Assembly (NCBI GenBank): GCA_964504645.1
Contig: CAZDGB010000115.1
Coordinates: forward strand, 1-19,921
Direction of reading: 5' to 3'
DNA: 19,921 bases
Source: CAZDGB01 sp964504645
GTDB taxonomy: Bacteria > Planctomycetota > Planctomycetia > Planctomycetales > Planctomycetaceae
Below the pieces are notes generated by a model. That model did not search any database, was not told the origin of the DNA, and saw only the letters and a program-made list of their open reading frames with translations. Below, one piece after another: positions 5,928 to 13,354 of the stretch. Every line of letters begins with the position of its first letter. Within the stretch, counting starts at the first letter, position 1. The translations under genes and the position numbers were made by a program.

Positions 5928-7017
5928 GTATCACTTCCTCGGACAAACGGCGAAACGCTTCGTCGAAATCGGCCGGCGGCGCGGCGAACCAGCGCAGCGT
6001 CACGTCGCGCACCAACTGCTGGTGGGCCGGATTGGTCAAATAATCCACCGGGCTTTTGCCGTCGACGCGCGACAACAGGCACGCCGCCAGATGGAGCACG
6101 GCCCGCTGCGAAAGCTCCTCGATCGGGTGGCCGGGGCTGGAGCCGCTTTGGGCGAAGCCCCGGTGATCGATGTCCGGTGCACCGGGGCTTCGCGAAGCGC
6201 TCCAGCCCCGGCCAGCCGACATCGACTCGCGATAAGCGTTCCACGCGGCAAAGATGCCGGCGATCATCTCTGCGCGTACATTCGGCAGCGCGATTGCTTT
6301 GAGCCACAGATGGCTGAAAAAGAAACCGAGGTCGAACGCCGGGTCGCCGTAGTGGACCGTCTCGTGATCGACGAGCGTCACGCCGTCGGGATGCACGAGC
6401 AGATTCTTTGGGCTGAAATCGGCGTGGACGAGCGCTGCCGCGCATCGCGGCATGTTGTCGATGAGCTGGTCGATGGCCGGTTGAATCGCCGGATGAACCT
6501 GCGCGATGCGCCGGTAAAACGGATCGACGCGCAATTCGAAAAACACCGTCGTGTCGTCGGCTTCGGGAAACAGGCGACGTTGTCCCCACGTGCCGGCGTG
6601 AATCTGACCCAGGAGCGAACCGGCCTGTGTGTATAGCTGCGGGTTGACGACGCCGGACACCAGTTGACGCTTCCAGACGACGTGATCGGCCCGCACGGCC
6701 GACATCGCATAGCAGTAATTTTCGCGGTCTTCGAAGAGCACCGCCGGAACCGCTCCTTCGGGCAAAACTTGCGACAGCGCCCGCTGGGCGTCGGCTTCGC
6801 GATAGATCCGTTCGATCCGGCTGAACCAGTCGGCCTTTGTACGCAGTTGCGCCCGCGATTGTTTCAGCACGAACGGCAAACTCGCCGCCGGCGTGATGAG
6901 AAACACGACGTTCGATACGCCGCCCGCAAGCAGTTCGACGCGCGCCGTTTCGTTCCGGCCGAGCCGGCCCCGTTCGCGCAAGTAATCGCAGACATTGTCG
7001 GTGGCGAGTTCCCGCAT
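5911..7017 (-). CDS. APH-family small-molecule kinase with in-frame palindrome insertion
   Basis: 368 aa from the ATG at 7017. The frame extends to a TTG at 7098, but the extra residues are Arg/Ser-rich and unlike the family. The protein resembles aminoglycoside-phosphotransferase-fold kinases such as methylthioribose, choline and homoserine kinases, which transfer the ATP gamma-phosphate to a small alcohol. Visible marks are the nucleotide loop LLAGGVSNVVFLI (29-41), the ATP lysine in FVLKQS (K52), the catalytic loop VHADFSPKNLLVH (197-209; D200, N205) and the metal-binding TLVDHET (D217), then DPAFDLGFFFSHL (225-237). The substrate cannot be told. Residues about 268-297 are encoded by an 87-nt palindrome inserted in frame between the kinase core and the last helices. 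The gene end overlaps the eno start by 17 bp. Confidence 0.85.
   Translation of the reverse strand: MRELATDNVCDYLRERGRLGRNETARVELLAGGVSNVVFLITPAASLPFVLKQSRAQLRTKADWFSRIERIYREADAQRALSQVLPEGAVPAVLFEDRENYCYAMSAVRADHVVWKRQLVSGVVNPQLYTQAGSLLGQIHAGTWGQRRLFPEADDTTVFFELRVDPFYRRIAQVHPAIQPAIDQLIDNMPRCAAALVHADFSPKNLLVHPDGVTLVDHETVHYGDPAFDLGFFFSHLWLKAIALPNVRAEMIAGIFAAWNAYRESMSAGRGWSASRSPGAPDIDHRGFAQSGSSPGHPIEELSQRAVLHLAACLLSRVDGKSPVDYLTNPAHQQLVRDVTLRWFAAPPADFDEAFRRLSEEVIHADDR
6128..6214. repeat. 87-nt palindromic element inside the kinase gene
   Basis: The outer arms TGGCCGGGGCTGGAGC (6128-6143) and its exact complement (6199-6214) form 16 bp. The inner arms GCGAAGCCCCGGTG (6152-6165) and its exact complement (6180-6193) form 14 bp, with a 14-nt loop. 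The length is 29 codons exactly, with no stop in the reading frame used. It encodes a Ser/Gly/Pro-rich peptide unlike the surrounding kinase. Confidence 0.9.
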
Positions 7018-7445
7018 GCCGCGACTATGCGGCGCGGGCGCGCCGGATGCAACAGTCGCGCGGAATGTTCGGGAAATCCGTGAGGATGCCGACTGCAACT
7101 GCTTGCCCGTGCGGGGGATAGGCTGCGACTTCTCCGATTGTTTCTCGGGAAGAGCCGCGCGGGCGGGAAACGAAGTTCCCGCGGCGGGTCGGCCGACATC
7201 TAAGGAGGACGTTGGAGTTCCGGGGTCAGCCGGTCTTCGCCGGACGGCTCGAGCCGGGACTCTAACTAACGCAACCGTCAGCAGGGATTCGACGGAAAAC
7301 AGGTAAAAAAATCGGAATCTGATTGCCCACTTCCGCGCGGGCGATTTAAGATAGGGGCGGTGTCCCTCGGGCCATCGTCACCATTCGCCGTTGAGCGACG
7401 CATCGAGAACACTTCCCTCTCTGCTGGACTTGCGAAAGGACCATC
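7018..7445. other. Intergenic region between divergent kinase and Gly/Met-rich gene
   Basis: About 430 bp without a supported gene. It holds a 7-bp hairpin (GCGGGAA 7163-7169 with TTCCCGC 7176-7182) without a T-tract, and a possible promoter near 7323-7352 for the plus-strand gene. Nothing else is recognisable. Confidence 0.55.
7323..7352 (+). promoter_or_regulatory. Possible sigma70-type promoter for the Gly/Met-rich gene
   Basis: TTGCCC (7323-7328) and TAAGAT (7347-7352) are separated by 18 bp and would give a leader of roughly 85 nt before the ATG at 7446. This is a match by eye only; planctomycete promoters are poorly defined. Confidence 0.3.
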
Positions 7446-8396
7446 ATGCTGACCCGCACCGTGGCGGTGGCGTTGACGGCGACCCTGCTCCTTGCGACCG
7501 GAGCCGAGGCCGCTGCGAAGAAGTCGACCAAGAAGGTTACCGTGCTCAAGCCGGGCGCGGCGATCCCGGAGGCTCGCGAAGTCGAGTTGTTCGAGGCGAT
7601 CGAAGGGGGCGACATCACGGCCCGCGTCATTCCCAAGGATCCGTTCAGCGCCAAGGTCTTCATCGAGAACAAGACCGATGAGCCGCTGAATATCAAGTTC
7701 CCCAAAGCGGTTGTCGCGGCTCCCATCCTCGCTCAGTTCGGTGGCGGCATGGGCATGGGGATGGGCGGTGGTATGGGCGGCATGGGCGGCGGCATGGGTG
7801 GTATGGGTATGGGCGGCATGGGTGGAATGGGTGGTGGTGGCGGCCAGATGATGGGCGGTGGCATGGGCGGTATGGGCGGAGGCATGGGCGGCATGGGAGG
7901 TATGGGCGGCATGGGAGGTGGTATGGGAGGCATGGGCGGCGGCATGGGCGGCGGATTCTTCTCCGTCCCGCCGGAAGCCACCGTCGGCGTCAAGCTCAAC
8001 ACCGTTTGCCTGCAGCACGGCAGGCCCGATCCGGCTTCTCACATGCGCTACAAGCTCGTTCCGGTCGAACTCGTCACCAAGAATTCCGCGCTCACCGAAT
8101 TGATGACGATGGTCGGCAGCGGCAAACTCAACCAGCAGGCGGCCCAAGCCGCGGCGTGGCACATGACCGACAACCTCAGTTGGGCGGAACTCGCTTCCAA
8201 AGAACTGATCCAGATCGGCGGCGTCCGCACGTCATACTTCTCTGGCGATGAACTCGCCGGGGCGCAGCAACTGCTCGGCGCCGCCATGCAGCGCGCTCAG
8301 CAGAACAAGTCCGACGACGAGGAAGAAAAGTCCGACGAGCCGAAGCCGGCGACGACCCCGTCGCGCCGCACGGCCCGCGTCTCGCGAGCCAAGTAA
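7446..8396 (+). CDS. Secreted Gly/Met-rich protein of unknown function
   Basis: 316 aa, ATG start with AAAGGA upstream (GAAAGGACCATCATG). Residues 1-22 form a typical signal peptide ending AEA, so the protein is probably exported. Residues 23-98 form a basic stretch followed by a compact domain containing DPFSAKVFIENKTDEPLNIKFP, which resembles the way secreted beta-sandwich domains describe a bound partner but matches nothing I can name. Residues 99-170 are an almost pure run of GGM/GMG repeats with one QMM break. Residues 171-288 form a second domain (FFSVPPEATVGVKLNTVCL, then a helical part with HMTDNLSWAELASKELIQIGG). The tail (289-316) is acidic, then basic. Proteins of this make-up are familiar from planctomycetes, but I know no established function. 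It is monocistronic and followed by a strong terminator. Confidence 0.85.
   Translation: MLTRTVAVALTATLLLATGAEAAAKKSTKKVTVLKPGAAIPEAREVELFEAIEGGDITARVIPKDPFSAKVFIENKTDEPLNIKFPKAVVAAPILAQFGGGMGMGMGGGMGGMGGGMGGMGMGGMGGMGGGGGQMMGGGMGGMGGGMGGMGGMGGMGGGMGGMGGGMGGGFFSVPPEATVGVKLNTVCLQHGRPDPASHMRYKLVPVELVTKNSALTELMTMVGSGKLNQQAAQAAAWHMTDNLSWAELASKELIQIGGVRTSYFSGDELAGAQQLLGAAMQRAQQNKSDDEEEKSDEPKPATTPSRRTARVSRAK
7740..7955 (+). repeat. GGM/GMG coding tandem repeat
   Basis: An irregular array of GGCATGGGC / GGTATGGGA-type 9-bp and 6-bp units encodes residues 99-170 of the Gly/Met-rich protein. Third positions vary (GGC, GGT, GGA), so the amino-acid pattern, not the DNA, seems to be kept. Confidence 0.9.
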
Positions 8397-8415
8397 TTCG
8401 GCTTGGATAAATACC

Positions 8416-8455
8416 GAAGCCCGGTTTCCCGCGCGGAAGCCGGGCTTCTTTTTTT
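8416..8455 (+). terminator. Intrinsic terminator of the Gly/Met-rich gene
   Basis: GAAGCCCGG (8416-8424) and CCGGGCTTC (8440-8448) form a 9-bp stem with a 15-nt loop and are followed by seven T residues (8449-8455). It lies 20 bp after the TAA stop. Confidence 0.9.
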
Positions 8456-8509
8456 GTAGCCCGGCACTCTCCGAGTGCGGAACTTCGGCACTCGGAGAGT
8501 GCCGGCTAC
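8456..8509. repeat. Intergenic palindrome, family C
   Basis: The arms at 8456-8478 and 8488-8509 are complementary over 22 bases apart from one bulged C on the left arm, around a 9-nt loop (GGAACTTCG). The core is GGCACTCTCCGAGTGC. It abuts the poly-T of the preceding terminator and lies between two convergent genes. I recall similar GTAGCCGGCACTC-type palindromes as dispersed repeats in planctomycete genomes; this is from memory. Confidence 0.88.
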
Positions 8510-8537
8510 GTAGAGGCGCGGGGGCGGCCTCCCCGCT

Positions 8538-10190
8538 TCACTTCCACGGGTCCCCTTCTACCGTCGCGCACCGTTCGTCGACGACGATCCGTTCCGGCAT
8601 CGGGCCGGCGTAGACCCACAGCATCTCCATCGTCCCCTTCGATTCGTTGATGAAGTAGTGCACGCGGCCGCGCGGCTGCAACGCCGTCGCCTTGTTGCTC
8701 ATCGTGTAACGACGGCCTTCGACCACGCACGTCGCTTCGCCGGAGATAATGCTGATCGATTCGTCGAAATCGTGGTAATGGGCCGGCAGCCGCCCGCCGG
8801 GATGGAACAGGCCGTAGCCGCCCGACATCGTCATGCCGGGCATCAACTGGCTGTTGAAGCAGTCGATGAACTCCGTGTTCGGCCCCGCCGGTTTGCGCGG
8901 AGCCGTGGCGTATCGGTTGACCCGCTCCGCCCCCGGCATGCCCGTCGAATCGTCGGGCATGCTCCGCTTCGTGAAGAACTTGTCGACGAGTGTTCGTGAC
9001 GGCGTGTCGCTGTTGACAGAGACGTGCACCACGGCCGGCTCGGTGTTCGACGTGTTCCGCGCCTGGTGCGAGAACCCCGTCGGCAGGACGATGTTGTCCA
9101 GCCGTTTCAAGGCGTAGCAGCGGCCTTCGACTTCCATCGTCAGTGAACCAGACAGCAGCGTGACCGATTCCGGAAACGTGTGCTCGTGATACGGCAGCAC
9201 GGCGCCCGGGGCGAACGTGACGTAACCGGTCGTGAGGTTTTTGGCCGCGTTGTGTTTGCCAACGAGGCAATCGAGCTTCACGCCGCGGGCCAGTTCGACC
9301 TGCGGGCCGGAACCGGCGCTGCTCATCACTTCCGGCCGATCGGGCCGCATCGACTCCGGCGGACGCGACGCCGGGGCGACCGGCACGACGGCGGACGGAA
9401 TCAGCGATGACTGCGGCGCGTGATCGCGGCCCAGCACGTTCAACCGGCTCCGGACCGCGCCGAGCAACAGCCCGGCATCCAATCCGACGGCGAGCATGCG
9501 GAAGCCCTGCGCCTGGCGTTCCTTGAGATTCTCCGGACTCGTCGTGACGACGCCGCAATGCTTGCCGGCGTTCCGCAGGACGTCTTTCATTTTGAGAATC
9601 TGCTCGGCGATGCCCGGCCCTTCCCATTCGCCTTTGAAGCCCGCCGACGCGGAGAAATCCGCCGGGCCGAAGTAGCAGACGTCGACGCCCGGAATCTGCG
9701 CGAGCCGCCCGATGTTCTGGGCCGCGCGAACCGTTTCGAAGATCGGCACCACGAGCACCTGCTCGTTGGCGTCCTGCGTGTGTTCGACGAAGCATTGCCC
9801 CCAGCACGTCGCCCGTTCGGCCCCGATGCCGCGCAGTCCTTCGAGCGGATAGCGGGCGTAGCGGACGGCCTGTTCGAGCTGTTCGGTCGTTTCGATCCAC
9901 GGAATGACGACGCCATCGGCCCCGATGTCGAGCGCCCGCTTGATCGACCCGCCGTTGAGTTCGGCCAACCGCACCAAGGCGACGGTCTCGCTGCGGACCG
10001 TGGCCCGAATGTGCTCCAGAATCTCTTTCCAATCGAGATGCCCATGCTCGGCGTCGATGACGACCCAATCCAACCCGAGCGCCACGGCCATTTCCGTGAT
10101 GCTCGGCGACTCGAGCGTGACCCACAGCCCGAGGACCGTCTGATCCTGAGCCAGCTTTTGTCGAAACGCCTTCAGCGCGGCAGTTTTCAT
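8538..10190 (-). CDS. HpcH/HpaI-type aldolase fused to two cupin domains
   Basis: 550 aa. Residues about 1-255 form an HpcH/HpaI aldolase/citrate lyase barrel, a class II aldolase type acting on 2-keto-3-deoxy or hydroxy acids. Seen are DWVVIDAEHG (41-50, catalytic His49), VRLAELNGG (R74), GADGVVIPWIETTEQLEQAVRY (90-111), the metal ligands in PIFETVRAAQNI (E152) and YFGPADFSASAG (D178). Residues 256-300 are a Pro/Ser-rich linker. Residues about 300-400 are cupin 1 (PYHEHTFPES, H335, H337, E341; distal H375), and about 440-540 are cupin 2 (PAHYHDFDES, H471, H473, E477; distal H511). The cupin metal ligands look intact in both. Such cupins often bind sugars or acids, so a sensor or isomerase coupled to the aldolase is possible but inferred. 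ATG at 10190; a palindromic repeat lies 17 bp upstream. Confidence 0.9.
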   Translation of the reverse strand: MKTAALKAFRQKLAQDQTVLGLWVTLESPSITEMAVALGLDWVVIDAEHGHLDWKEILEHIRATVRSETVALVRLAELNGGSIKRALDIGADGVVIPWIETTEQLEQAVRYARYPLEGLRGIGAERATCWGQCFVEHTQDANEQVLVVPIFETVRAAQNIGRLAQIPGVDVCYFGPADFSASAGFKGEWEGPGIAEQILKMKDVLRNAGKHCGVVTTSPENLKERQAQGFRMLAVGLDAGLLLGAVRSRLNVLGRDHAPQSSLIPSAVVPVAPASRPPESMRPDRPEVMSSAGSGPQVELARGVKLDCLVGKHNAAKNLTTGYVTFAPGAVLPYHEHTFPESVTLLSGSLTMEVEGRCYALKRLDNIVLPTGFSHQARNTSNTEPAVVHVSVNSDTPSRTLVDKFFTKRSMPDDSTGMPGAERVNRYATAPRKPAGPNTEFIDCFNSQLMPGMTMSGGYGLFHPGGRLPAHYHDFDESISIISGEATCVVEGRRYTMSNKATALQPRGRVHYFINESKGTMEMLWVYAGPMPERIVVDERCATVEGDPWK

Positions 10191-10206
10191 ACGAAGTTCT
10201 TCTTCC

Positions 10207-10262
10207 GGTCCCCTCGCCCCCGCCGCGGGGGAGAGGGTTAGGGAGAGGGGGCGAGCGCTTCA
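10207..10262. repeat. Palindromic repeat, family A, copy 2
   Basis: CTCGCCCCC (10213-10221) pairs with GGGGGCGAG (10247-10255), with a GGGGAGAGGGTTAGGGAGA interior. The minus strand reads AAGCGCTCGCCCCCTCTCCC, then TAACCCTCTCCCCC. It sits between the divergent start regions of the aldolase-cupin gene and the next plus-strand gene, so it may lie in the 5' leader of the former. Confidence 0.88.
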
Positions 10263-10420
10263 CAGCGCCCGAATCTAGTCACCTTCGCAGCAGAGTGTCG
10301 GCAAACCAGCGAAATGCGTCAACTGGGAAACGGCTTGAACTCCAGTTCGCAGGATTTGCTAAGATCGATCATCCCGCAGTGATCCGCGGCGTCTACCGCT
10401 CCGTTCTTCGCTTTCACGCC

Positions 10421-11881
10421 ATGAACGTTCCCAAACCTCGCGAGACGCGCCCCGACCGGAGTTACGTGCCGTGGTACCGGCGGATGATTCCCCGCCGCCG
10501 CACGGTCGCGGTGATGATCGCGCTGTTGCTCGCGACGCCGGTCGGCATCCGGTGGTACCGCCTCTGGCGCATGCCCGACGTGCCGGTGCCGTTCGATGTC
10601 GAAGAGTTCAGCCAGGTGCCGCCGGAGGACGAGAACGCGTTTTACTATTTCCGGCAGGCGGCGGATCGGCACAAATCGAGCGATATGAGCCTTGAGAATC
10701 AATGGCTTGGCCCGCACGGTGAAGTCCTGTGGGAGCATGTGCCGGAAAACGTGCGCACGTGGGTTGAACAAGGGCAAACGACGTTGAGGTTATTCAGACA
10801 AGGAGCACGCTGCTCATCGGCCAGCCGAATTCCACCAACGGATCACACATTTTGGCAATCTGTTTTCAAGGATCCGGTAATTCGTTCGATCGAAGATATG
10901 TCCCGCTTGGCTCGACTGGAAGCCGCAAGATTGATGCATTCAGGGCAAACCGAAGAGACGGCGGAACTGTTGAACGATTCCTTTCGCGCCACGCGACACC
11001 TCGGCCGCCGGGGCGGGATGGATGATCGATCCAGCGGTCGGCACTCTCACTGGTTGAGTTCGCTCGCCTGGCGTCAATGGTCGCAACATCCCCAGGTGAC
11101 GGCGGATGACATCGATGCGGCCCTGATGCGAATTCGTGAGGATTGGAAACTGACGCCTCCGGCGTCCGATCAGTTCAAGGTGGAGTATTTCGGTGATCTT
11201 GAAGTTGTGAATTCATCCATGACGGACTGGCGTAACCAGTTGGATGGTTGGCTAGCCGATAATGTTTTCGCACACACAAGGTGCGAGATCCAACCGCTCT
11301 TATCACGGTTTGGCGATATTCTCCCGGGATGGCAGGTTCCGTGCCTTTGGACGCTCGGCGAACCGGAGCTGACGGCCCGCGCCATTCGGATGGAACTGAC
11401 GCATGTGCTCAAGTATTGCGATCTCCCCTATGCCGATTTCCCGCCGTTGGTCGACGGATCGCTTCGCGAAACAACGGAATTGACCGGCGGTCTGACCGCT
11501 CGGAGGTTAAACGAGCGGATTCATCGGTCGATGTTCACTTCGATTGTGATCGACACCATGTTCCCAATCGAAGGCCATCTCGAAGCGAACCGTCACGAAG
11601 CCGCCCGGCAGGCACTGCTCGAAACGGAGCTCTCACTACAGGCCCAATTCCGCCGCCGCGGCGTCGCCTCACGGGCCGACGTGGAACAACTCGCCGCCGA
11701 GTTTCCCTGGCCGGTCGATCCCTGTTCCGCGGAAAGACGCCCGTTGCGGTTCCGTTCGGACGACCAAGGCCTCGTGATCTGGAGCGTCGGACCGGATGAC
11801 CGTGACGACAACGGGCCGCTGGAGGAAGAAAATCGAATGAAGGACGTGACCACCGTTATCCCGTGGCCGAAGGCGGAGTGA
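10421..11881 (+). CDS. Membrane-anchored protein of unknown function
   Basis: 486 aa from the ATG at 10421. The frame extends upstream to a GTG at 10295, but those residues look non-coding. I do not recognise a named family. The N-terminus has a basic patch (RRMIPRRR, 20-27) and one hydrophobic helix (about 28-45), consistent with a signal anchor and a periplasmic or paryphoplasmic body. The body is helical and charged, with EEFSQVPPEDENAFYYFRQAADR (61-83) followed by long amphipathic stretches. This layout (anchor, then VPPEDNA-like segment, then helical repeats) fits large planctomycete-specific families of hypothetical proteins. Cys residues are few. The next gene starts 86 bp downstream; functional linkage is unproven. 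Confidence 0.78.
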   Translation: MNVPKPRETRPDRSYVPWYRRMIPRRRTVAVMIALLLATPVGIRWYRLWRMPDVPVPFDVEEFSQVPPEDENAFYYFRQAADRHKSSDMSLENQWLGPHGEVLWEHVPENVRTWVEQGQTTLRLFRQGARCSSASRIPPTDHTFWQSVFKDPVIRSIEDMSRLARLEAARLMHSGQTEETAELLNDSFRATRHLGRRGGMDDRSSGRHSHWLSSLAWRQWSQHPQVTADDIDAALMRIREDWKLTPPASDQFKVEYFGDLEVVNSSMTDWRNQLDGWLADNVFAHTRCEIQPLLSRFGDILPGWQVPCLWTLGEPELTARAIRMELTHVLKYCDLPYADFPPLVDGSLRETTELTGGLTARRLNERIHRSMFTSIVIDTMFPIEGHLEANRHEAARQALLETELSLQAQFRRRGVASRADVEQLAAEFPWPVDPCSAERRPLRFRSDDQGLVIWSVGPDDRDDNGPLEEENRMKDVTTVIPWPKAE

Positions 11882-11967
11882 CGCCGATCCCTCAGGCGAG
11901 CGGCGCGGCGTCAGCCCGCCGTGGGCTGGTAGAATGCCGCGAACTCATTTGTTTCGCGGACCACGGC

Positions 11968-12702
11968 ATGACCGCTCCGTTCCTCTACTACCTCACGCTC
12001 GACCGCACCCGTCTCTCCGAGGACGATTACTCCCTTTCCATCCCCGCCTTGCAGAACGTCTCCCAGCTCGACCTACATCCCAAGGTCACGTATTTCATCG
12101 GCGAGAACGGCACGGGCAAGTCGACGCTGCTGGAGGCGATTGCCGTCGCCGACGGCTTCAATCCCGAAGGGGGCAGCCGGAATTTCAATTTCTCGACGCG
12201 CGACACGCATTCCGATTTGTGGAAGTGCCTGCGACTGGGCCGCGGTCCGCATCCCGAACGCCGCAGCGACGGCTATTTCCTGCGGGCCGAAAGCTTCTAC
12301 AACGTGATTACGGAGATCGACAACCTCGGCGTCGAGGGTGGCTACGGCGGCAAGTCCCTGCATCTGCGTTCGCACGGCGAGTCATTCTTCACCCTGTTCA
12401 TGGAGCGCTTCCGCGGCAACGGCTTCTATCTCCTCGACGAACCCGAATCGGCCCTCTCGCCCAAACGGCAGCTCAGTTTTCTCACACGCATGCACGACCT
12501 GATCGAGAGCGGCTCGCAATTCCTCATCGCGACCCACGCGCCGATTTTGATGGCGTATCCCGACGCCTTCATTTACCAGTTCTCGCCGCAAGGCATCGAA
12601 CGGGTCGCGTACGAGGAGACGGAGCATTATCAGATCACGAAGTTGTTTCTCTCTCGGCGCGAGTCGATGTTGAAGGAATTGATGAGGCCGGAAGAAGCGT
12701 GA
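11968..12702 (+). CDS. Small AAA/ABC-type predicted ATPase (COG3910-like)
   Basis: 244 aa from the ATG at 11968; an earlier GTG at 11863 overlaps the previous gene and is unlikely. This is a stand-alone ATPase with the ABC/SMC-type fold. Walker A is IGENGTGKST (44-53). An ABC signature-like LRSHGESFF lies at 133-141. Walker B plus the catalytic Glu is GFYLLDEPESALSP (152-165), and the switch histidine is LIATHAPIL (186-194). No transmembrane or nuclease domain is attached, so it is not a classical transporter subunit. Members of this group are annotated only as predicted ATPases; related OLD/RecF-like proteins act on DNA. A TAGAAT sequence at 11930-11935 could be a -10 element, with low confidence. 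A Uma2-type nuclease-like gene follows 47 bp downstream, so a two-gene unit is possible. Confidence 0.88.
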   Translation: MTAPFLYYLTLDRTRLSEDDYSLSIPALQNVSQLDLHPKVTYFIGENGTGKSTLLEAIAVADGFNPEGGSRNFNFSTRDTHSDLWKCLRLGRGPHPERRSDGYFLRAESFYNVITEIDNLGVEGGYGGKSLHLRSHGESFFTLFMERFRGNGFYLLDEPESALSPKRQLSFLTRMHDLIESGSQFLIATHAPILMAYPDAFIYQFSPQGIERVAYEETEHYQITKLFLSRRESMLKELMRPEEA

Positions 12703-12749
12703 TATGATTCGGTTGCTGACCGTTCCCTCTTCACCAGCAGTTACGTGCC

Positions 12750-13352
12750 ATGGCCAGCGTCATCACGCTTCCTCCGGAAACCAGCGACGATCCGGTCATT
12801 CGCCGGAAAATGACGCTGGCCGAATTCAATTCACTTCCCGACGATCCGGAGGTCGATCGCTTCCTCCTGCGCGGCGAACTCTGGGAATTGCCGATGACCA
12901 AACGCAACCGTTGGCATTCGGGGATCGAGGCGCGAATCTCTCAGTTGCTGCTCAATTGGAAGGATCGTCTGCCATTGGATCGATTCGAAGTTTTCAGCGG
13001 AGAAGTGGGCTGCGAACTGCCCGATCAGGATTCGGGCGTTGGCATCGACGTGGCCGTCTTCGCCGCGGAGACAATTGCGGCGCAACCTCCGAAAGAGCCC
13101 TATATCGTCGGCGCGCCGATTCTCGCCGTCGAAATCCTGTCGCCGTCCGATACGCAGGAACTCGTCACGAAGAAGCTGCGCACGTATCTTGATTCCGGCG
13201 TGAAGTTCGTGTGGATTGTCGACCCCGACATCGAAACGATTACGGTCCACCAGCCGGACGCGGAACCCTTCATGCTGCGAAAATCGGACGAAATGCTCGG
13301 CGACCCGCATCTGCCGGGACTGCGATTTTCGGTCAGCGCCGTCTTCGAGTAG
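12750..13352 (+). CDS. Uma2-family (DUF820) nuclease-like protein
   Basis: 200 aa, ATG start. The protein has the Uma2/DUF820 pattern, a PD-(D/E)XK nuclease-fold family that is greatly expanded in cyanobacteria and planctomycetes. The N-terminal MTLAEFNSLPDD (21-32), then GELWELPM (42-49), the acidic GIDVAVF (D100), PILAVEILSPSD (123-134, E128), TKKLRTYLDSGVKFVWIVDP (140-159) and the ending LPGLRFSVSAVFE are typical. The D...E...K residues of the active site appear present (D100, E128, K141 or K142). The biological role is not established for the family. It ends in TAG, 2 bp from the stop of the convergent beta-propeller gene. This TAG ends at the normal family C-terminus, which argues that TAG is a normal stop here. 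Confidence 0.9.
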   Translation: MASVITLPPETSDDPVIRRKMTLAEFNSLPDDPEVDRFLLRGELWELPMTKRNRWHSGIEARISQLLLNWKDRLPLDRFEVFSGEVGCELPDQDSGVGIDVAVFAAETIAAQPPKEPYIVGAPILAVEILSPSDTQELVTKKLRTYLDSGVKFVWIVDPDIETITVHQPDAEPFMLRKSDEMLGDPHLPGLRFSVSAVFE

Positions 13353-13354
13353 CC

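Noticed and set aside
7018..7098. N-terminal extension of the kinase from a TTG at 7098
   Set aside because: The extra 27 residues are unlike the family, the start is a TTG without a ribosome binding site, and an ATG at 7017 fits the expected N-terminus.
7163..7182. Hairpin as a terminator between kinase and Gly/Met-rich gene
   Set aside because: There is no T-tract on either strand, and the flanking genes diverge, so no transcript is expected to end here.
7740..7955. GMG array as a CRISPR-like or non-coding repeat
   Set aside because: There are no unique spacers; the units are in frame inside a coding sequence with a signal peptide, and codon choice varies.
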